Shown here one piece after another: positions 59,417-64,000 of a DNA stretch of 64,000 nucleotides. Source of the DNA: CAWALV01 sp963782965 (lineage in GTDB: Bacteria > Actinomycetota > Actinomycetes > Acidothermales > Acidothermaceae); assembly GCA_963782965.1 (NCBI GenBank), contig CAWALV010000006.1, forward strand, positions 1,798,001 through 1,862,000. Reading direction: 5' to 3'. The stretch's first letter is position 1. Each line of letters begins with the position of its first letter. The notes below the pieces were generated by a model. The model was given only the letters and a program-made list of their open reading frames with translations. It was not told the DNA's origin and ran no database searches. Position numbers and translations under genes: made by a program.

Positions 59417-59473
59417 CGAGTGAAGGGTTGTGGCTGCCCGAATCGGCTGATCGGCAGCCGAAACCCTTCACTG
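59417..59473. repeat. Dispersed palindromic element, copy D
   Basis: Arms GTGAAGGGTTGTGGCTGCC and GGCAGCCGAAACCCTTCAC flank a 15-nt loop; pairing is near perfect. It starts 8 bp after the propeller-gene stop and ends 39 bp before lhr, where it could terminate transcription. Confidence 0.88.
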
Positions 59474-59511
59474 GACGACGACCTGTCGGCGGGGCGGTCC
59501 AGAATCGAGGG

Positions 59512-62500
59512 ATGACGCGCGCACTGCCGGAGGGCTTCTCTGCGATCACGTCGGCCTGGTTCGGGTCGGCGTTCGCGGCCCCGACGGCGGCGCAGACGAT
59601 GGCCTGGCAGGCGATCGGGCGCGGCGAGAACACCCTCGTCATCGCACCCACCGGGTCGGGCAAGACGCTGGCCGCCTTCTTGTGGGCACTCGACAAGCTC
59701 GCCGCCACCACCCCACCTGCTGACAAACTCTGCCGCTGCAGGGTCCTTTACATCTCGCCGATGAAGGCGCTGGCCGTCGACGTCGAGCGCAATCTGCGCT
59801 CGCCACTCGTCGGCATGAAGCACGCGGCGGCGCGGCTCGGCCTGCCCGAACCCGAGGTGTCCGTCGGGCTGCGCTCGGGCGACACCCCTCCTGATGAACG
59901 CCGCCGCCTCGCCACCCGGCCACCCGACATCCTCATCACCACGCCGGAATCGCTCTTCCTGATGCTCACCTCGAACGCGCGCGACTCGCTGCGCGGGGTC
60001 GAGACCGTCGTGGTCGACGAGGTGCACGCCGTGGCAGGTACCAAACGCGGCGCCCATCTCGCGCTCTCCCTCGAACGACTCGATGCCCTGCTCGCCAAAC
60101 CCGCGCAACGGATCGGCCTGTCCGCGACCGTGCGGCCGGTCGAGGAGATCGCTCGATTCCTCGGCGGCGCCAGGGCGACGACCGTGGTGCAACCGCCTGC
60201 GGAGAAGACGTTCGAGATCTCACTCGTCGTCCCGGTCGAAGACATGGAGGCACCCGAGGAGCTCGACGCCGATCAACCGCGCCGTTCGATCTGGCCACAC
60301 GTCGAGGAGCGGATCGCCGATCTCATCGAAGGCCACCGGTCCACGATCGTGTTCGCGAACTCGCGCCGCCTCGCCGAACGCCTCACCAACCGGCTCAACG
60401 ACATCGGCTTCGATCGTGGTCACGAGACCGAGATCGCGCGGGCCCACCACGGCTCGGTCAGCCGCGAACAGCGCACCATCACCGAGGAGCTGCTGAAGTC
60501 CGGCCGGCTGCCCGCCGTCGTCGCCACGAGCAGCCTCGAACTGGGCATCGACATGGGTGCCGTCGACCTCGTCGTCCAGGTCGAGAGCCCGCCGAGCGTC
60601 GCGAGTGGCATCCAGCGCATCGGCCGCGCCGGTCATCAGGTCGGCGCCGTCTCGCGCGGCGTCGTCTTCCCCAAGCATCGCGGTGATCTGGTACCGGCCG
60701 CCGTCGTCAGTGAGCGGATGAAGGCCGGCGCGATCGAAGAGATTCGGATTCCGAAGAATCCGCTCGACGTCCTCGCCCAACATCTCGTCTCGATGACCGC
60801 GATGGACGTCTGGGACGCCGACGCCGCGCTCGCCCTCGTGCGCAACGCAGCACCGTTCGCCGGCCTGCCACGCTCGGCGTTCGACGCCGTCCTGGACATG
60901 CTGGCCGGGCGCTATCCCAGCGACGAGTTCGCCGAGCTGCGGCCCCGGCTGGTGTGGGACCGCATCGCCGGCACGATCACCGGCCGGCCGGGCGCCGGGC
61001 GGCTGGCGGTGACGAGCGGCGGGACCATCCCCGACCGCGGCCTGTTCGGGGTCTTCCTGGCCGGCGCCGACAAACCAAGCCGGGTCGGCGAACTCGACGA
61101 GGAAATGGTTTATGAGTCACGGGTCGGCGAAGTGTTCATGCTCGGCTCGTCGTCCTGGCGCATCGTCGAGATCACCCACGACCGCGTGCTCGTCGTCCCG
61201 GCACCCGGAGTCCCGGGCAAGCTGCCGTTCTGGCACGGCGACACGCTCGGCCGCCCGCTCGAACTCGGCCGGGCGATCGGCGCGTTCACTCGCGAGATCG
61301 GCAAGCTCGACGATGCCGCTGCCCGTGACCGCCTGATCGCGAGCGGGCTCGACGGCTGGGCCGCCGACAACCTGCTCGGCTACCTCGCCGAGCAGCGGGA
61401 GGCCACCCGGCAGGTGCCCGACGATCGCACTATCGTCGTCGAGCGCTTCCGCGACGAGCTCGGCGACTGGCGGGTCGTCGTCCATTCGCCGTTCGGCGCA
61501 CGAGTGCACGCGCCATGGGCGCTGGCGATCTCGGCTCGGCTGCGCGAACGGTACGGCGTCGACGTACAAGCCGTGCACGCCGACGACGGCATCGTCATGC
61601 GCATCCCCGACACCGACGAGCCGCCTCCGCCGCAGCTGGCGATCCTCAGCGCGGACGACGTCGAAGAGAGTGTGCGCGCCGAGGTCGGCGGCTCCGCGCT
61701 GTTCGCGTCGCGCTTCCGGGAGTGCGCGGCACGAGCGCTGCTGTTGCCGCGGCGTCGACCCGACCGGCGCACACCCCTGTGGCAACAGCGACAACGTTCG
61801 GCTCAGCTGCTCGCGGTGGCCAGCGAGTACGGCTCGTTCCCGATCGTGCTCGAGACGATGCGCGAATGCCTGCAAGACGTCTTCGACGTGCCCGGCCTCG
61901 TCGAGCTGATGCGCGACATCGAGGCGCGCCGCGTGCGCATCGTCGACGTCGAAACCCAGACGCCGTCGCCGTTCTCGCGGTCGCTGCTGTTCGGCTACGT
62001 CGCGGCGTTCTTGTACGAAGGTGACGCCCCACTTGCAGAACGGCGCGCGCAGGCCCTGACGCTCGATGCCACCCTCTTGGGCGAGCTGCTCGGGCAAACG
62101 GAGTTGAGCGAGCTGCTCGACCCCGAAGCGATCGACGAGGTCGAAAACGAGCTCCAGCGTCTCGCGCCCGAGCGGAAGGCACGCGACGTCGAGGGTACGG
62201 CCGATCTGCTGCGGCTCATCGGCCCGCTGACGACCGCGCAGGCTCTCGACCGCGGCGCAACGCCCGGCTGGCTCGCCGAGCTCGAGGAGCATCGTCGCGC
62301 GATACGAGTTCGGATCGCGGGTGAAGAGCACTGGGCCGCCGTCGAAGACGCCGGCCGGTTGCGCGACGGTCTCGGCGTCCCGTCGCCGGTCGGTGTCGCT
62401 GACGCCTTCCTCGAGCCGGTACCCGACCCGCTCGGCGACCTCGTCGCCCGACACGCGCGCACCCACGGACCCTTCACCGCGAGCACAGTGGCGACTCGAT

Positions 62501-63984
62501 TCGGTCTCGGCGTCGCGGTCGTGAACGGCACGCTCGAACGGTTCGCCGCTACCCGGCGGCTCACCTACGGCCAGTTCCGACCGGCAGGCTCGCACCACGG
62601 TGAGGTCGAGTGGTGCGACAGCGAAGTCCTGCGGCAGATTCGCCGCCGGTCGCTGGCGAAGTTGCGTCGCGAGGTCGAGCCCGCGCCCCGGGCCGCCCTG
62701 GGCAGATTCCTCCCGGCTTGGCAGCACGTTCGCGATCCGTTGCGTGGCGTCGACGGCCTGCTGCGGGTGATCGAGCAGCTGCAGGGCGCAGTCGTCCCGG
62801 CGTCGGCACTCGAGCAGTTGGTGCTGCCCGCGCGCGTCGCCGACTACCACCCAGCGATGCTCGACGAGCTGACCGTGAGCGGTGAGGTCGTGTGGGCGGG
62901 CCACGGCAGCGCGGTCGGCAACGACGGCTGGATCGCTCTCTACACGGCGCACGCGGCGCCGCTGCTCCTTCCCCGACCCGACGCCGGTGCCGCCGCGAGC
63001 ACCTCCGGCGAGCTCGCGGCCCAAGTGCTTCAGGCCTTGGACGGCGGCGGCGCGCTGTTCTTCCGCGACCTCTCCGACCGTCTCGGTGGGCCGGACGACG
63101 CTTCGCTGGCCGACACATTGTGGGAGCTGGTCTGGGCAGGGCTGGTGACCAACGACTCGCTCGGCGCGCTGCGGGTGAGGCTCGGGGCGAGCACCTCGCG
63201 GCTCGCTCCCCGCCGGCGACGGGGGCGACCGCTCTTTCCGTCGCGGTCCGGCCCGCCGACCGCGGCAGGCCGCTGGAGCAGGCTGCGGCCCTCGGTGGGC
63301 CCTGCCGTGACCGACGCGACCGATGCGACGAGACGCGCGCACGCACTCGTAGAGACGCTGCTCGACCGACACGGCGTCATCACCCGAGGGGCCGTACAAG
63401 CAGAATCGGTCGACGGCGGCTTCGCAGCGGTGTACCGAGTACTGCGCAGCTTCGAGGAAGCCGGCCGATGCCGGCGCGGCTACTACGTCGAGGGGCTCGG
63501 CGCCGCACAGTTCGCGCTACCCGGGGCGGTCGACCGGCTGCGCGAACAACCGTCACGTGCGGCCGAGGCGATCCCGCCCCGCGCGGTCGTGCTGGCGGCG
63601 ACCGACCCGGCCAACCCGTACGGCGCCGCCTTGCCGTGGCCCCCGGGCGAAGGTCATCGACCGGGACGCAAGGCGGGAGCGCTCGTCGTCCTCGTCGACG
63701 GCGAACTCGTCCTCTACGTCGAGCGCGGCGGGCGCACGCTGCTGTCGTTCGTGCCCGCCGAGCCGGGAGAGCCGGCCGACGCGGCGGCATCGACAGCGTC
63801 GCCGGCGCTGCGCGCCGCGGTCGACGCGCTGGCACTCGCCGTCCGCGACGGTTGGCTCGGGCGCCTCGAGGTCGAACGTGCCGACGGGGCGTCCGTCCTG
63901 TCGGCGGAGGGCTCTCCGCTCAGCGCGGCACTGGAAGCCGCCGGCTTCCGCGCGACGCCGCGCGGGCTGCGGCTGCGCAGCTGA
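59512..63984 (+). CDS. lhr: Large ATP-dependent helicase Lhr
   Basis: The 1490-residue protein has the full-length Lhr-Core plus Lhr-CTD layout. The core includes motif I APTGSGKTLAAF, Ia SPMKALAVDVERNL, motif II DEVHA, motif III GLSATVRP, TSSLELGIDMGAVDLVVQ and motif VI QRIGRAGHQVGAVS, with a winged-helix and beta-barrel. The C-terminal half (about 880-1490) is helical with tandem winged-helix modules. Lhr is a 3'-5' DNA/RNA-DNA helicase in repair and is damage-induced in mycobacteria; no SOS box is seen here. The gene is complete at the window edge. Confidence 0.95.
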   Translation: MTRALPEGFSAITSAWFGSAFAAPTAAQTMAWQAIGRGENTLVIAPTGSGKTLAAFLWALDKLAATTPPADKLCRCRVLYISPMKALAVDVERNLRSPLVGMKHAAARLGLPEPEVSVGLRSGDTPPDERRRLATRPPDILITTPESLFLMLTSNARDSLRGVETVVVDEVHAVAGTKRGAHLALSLERLDALLAKPAQRIGLSATVRPVEEIARFLGGARATTVVQPPAEKTFEISLVVPVEDMEAPEELDADQPRRSIWPHVEERIADLIEGHRSTIVFANSRRLAERLTNRLNDIGFDRGHETEIARAHHGSVSREQRTITEELLKSGRLPAVVATSSLELGIDMGAVDLVVQVESPPSVASGIQRIGRAGHQVGAVSRGVVFPKHRGDLVPAAVVSERMKAGAIEEIRIPKNPLDVLAQHLVSMTAMDVWDADAALALVRNAAPFAGLPRSAFDAVLDMLAGRYPSDEFAELRPRLVWDRIAGTITGRPGAGRLAVTSGGTIPDRGLFGVFLAGADKPSRVGELDEEMVYESRVGEVFMLGSSSWRIVEITHDRVLVVPAPGVPGKLPFWHGDTLGRPLELGRAIGAFTREIGKLDDAAARDRLIASGLDGWAADNLLGYLAEQREATRQVPDDRTIVVERFRDELGDWRVVVHSPFGARVHAPWALAISARLRERYGVDVQAVHADDGIVMRIPDTDEPPPPQLAILSADDVEESVRAEVGGSALFASRFRECAARALLLPRRRPDRRTPLWQQRQRSAQLLAVASEYGSFPIVLETMRECLQDVFDVPGLVELMRDIEARRVRIVDVETQTPSPFSRSLLFGYVAAFLYEGDAPLAERRAQALTLDATLLGELLGQTELSELLDPEAIDEVENELQRLAPERKARDVEGTADLLRLIGPLTTAQALDRGATPGWLAELEEHRRAIRVRIAGEEHWAAVEDAGRLRDGLGVPSPVGVADAFLEPVPDPLGDLVARHARTHGPFTASTVATRFGLGVAVVNGTLERFAATRRLTYGQFRPAGSHHGEVEWCDSEVLRQIRRRSLAKLRREVEPAPRAALGRFLPAWQHVRDPLRGVDGLLRVIEQLQGAVVPASALEQLVLPARVADYHPAMLDELTVSGEVVWAGHGSAVGNDGWIALYTAHAAPLLLPRPDAGAAASTSGELAAQVLQALDGGGALFFRDLSDRLGGPDDASLADTLWELVWAGLVTNDSLGALRVRLGASTSRLAPRRRRGRPLFPSRSGPPTAAGRWSRLRPSVGPAVTDATDATRRAHALVETLLDRHGVITRGAVQAESVDGGFAAVYRVLRSFEEAGRCRRGYYVEGLGAAQFALPGAVDRLREQPSRAAEAIPPRAVVLAATDPANPYGAALPWPPGEGHRPGRKAGALVVLVDGELVLYVERGGRTLLSFVPAEPGEPADAAASTASPALRAAVDALALAVRDGWLGRLEVERADGASVLSAEGSPLSAALEAAGFRATPRGLRLRS

Positions 63985-64000
63985 CTGTGTTGCCTTCTTG

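Noticed and set aside
1..64000. CRISPR array or tRNA genes
   Set aside because: Tandem repeats found are contiguous and short, with no spacers; no cloverleaf-like segments were noticed by eye.

Overview
The window reads as chromosomal DNA of a high-GC Actinomycetota. The strongest evidence is a housekeeping block in the order seen around recA and lexA in Mycobacterium and Streptomyces: lhr, DUF3046, recA-recX, miaB, a LigB-like protein, miaA, dapF, hflX, dinG, lexA, a LysM protein, nrdR and nrdJ. Start codons are often GTG or TTG, SD motifs are GGAGG-like, and the SOS boxes are of the Gram-positive TCGAAC-N4-GTTCGA type. A CWB2/GH3 wall protein and many actinobacterial lineage-restricted membrane proteins fit the same picture. 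The genus cannot be fixed from sequence alone; a Frankiales/Jatrophihabitans-like soil actinobacterium is a guess. No tRNA, rRNA, CRISPR array or intact insertion sequence was seen.

Positions 1-33500 are accessory. They hold an ECF sigma factor with a SnoaL tail, a GH10 xylanase, small secreted proteins, and a TetR/DHA2-efflux pair around a perfect operator palindrome. Next comes a SigE-family sigma factor overlapping a membrane protein with three extracytoplasmic repeats, then an amidoligase, then a Ca2+/Na+-exchanger-like transporter preceded by a yybP-ykoY (Mn2+) riboswitch. Further on are DUF429 plus an orphan PIN nuclease, a CWB2-GH3 fusion, methyltransferases, a TPR-LuxR regulator, a frameshifted MFS pump, a VOC protein, a D,D-carboxypeptidase divergent from a VanRS-like two-component pair, several small zinc or NTF2-like proteins, and an alpha/beta hydrolase with a divergent TetR regulator.

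Positions 33500-64000 are mostly the conserved core. nrdJ (class II ribonucleotide reductase) carries an in-frame stop and two +1 shifts. nrdR has two candidate NrdR boxes upstream. The LysM division-inhibitor candidate and lexA are divergent and share three SOS boxes; recA has a fourth. The miaB, LigB-like, miaA, dapF and hflX genes are co-oriented, although miaB is separated from the others by DUF349 and SGNH genes. A second SigE-type sigma/membrane-sensor cassette, this one with a beta-propeller ectodomain, lies downstream of a Tat-exported flavin oxidase. The window ends with a full-length lhr helicase.

Three features recur. (1) A dispersed palindromic element (arms about GTGAAGGGTTGTGGCTGCC) occurs at least four times, always close to 3' ends of genes. 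(2) Short tandem repeats sit in or beside conserved genes (exchanger, dapF, LigB-like, miaB, flavin oxidase, recA upstream region), mostly with a period divisible by three. (3) Three genes (MFS pump, nrdJ, SGNH lipoprotein) are broken by clustered single-base indels, which are either assembly errors or real decay.
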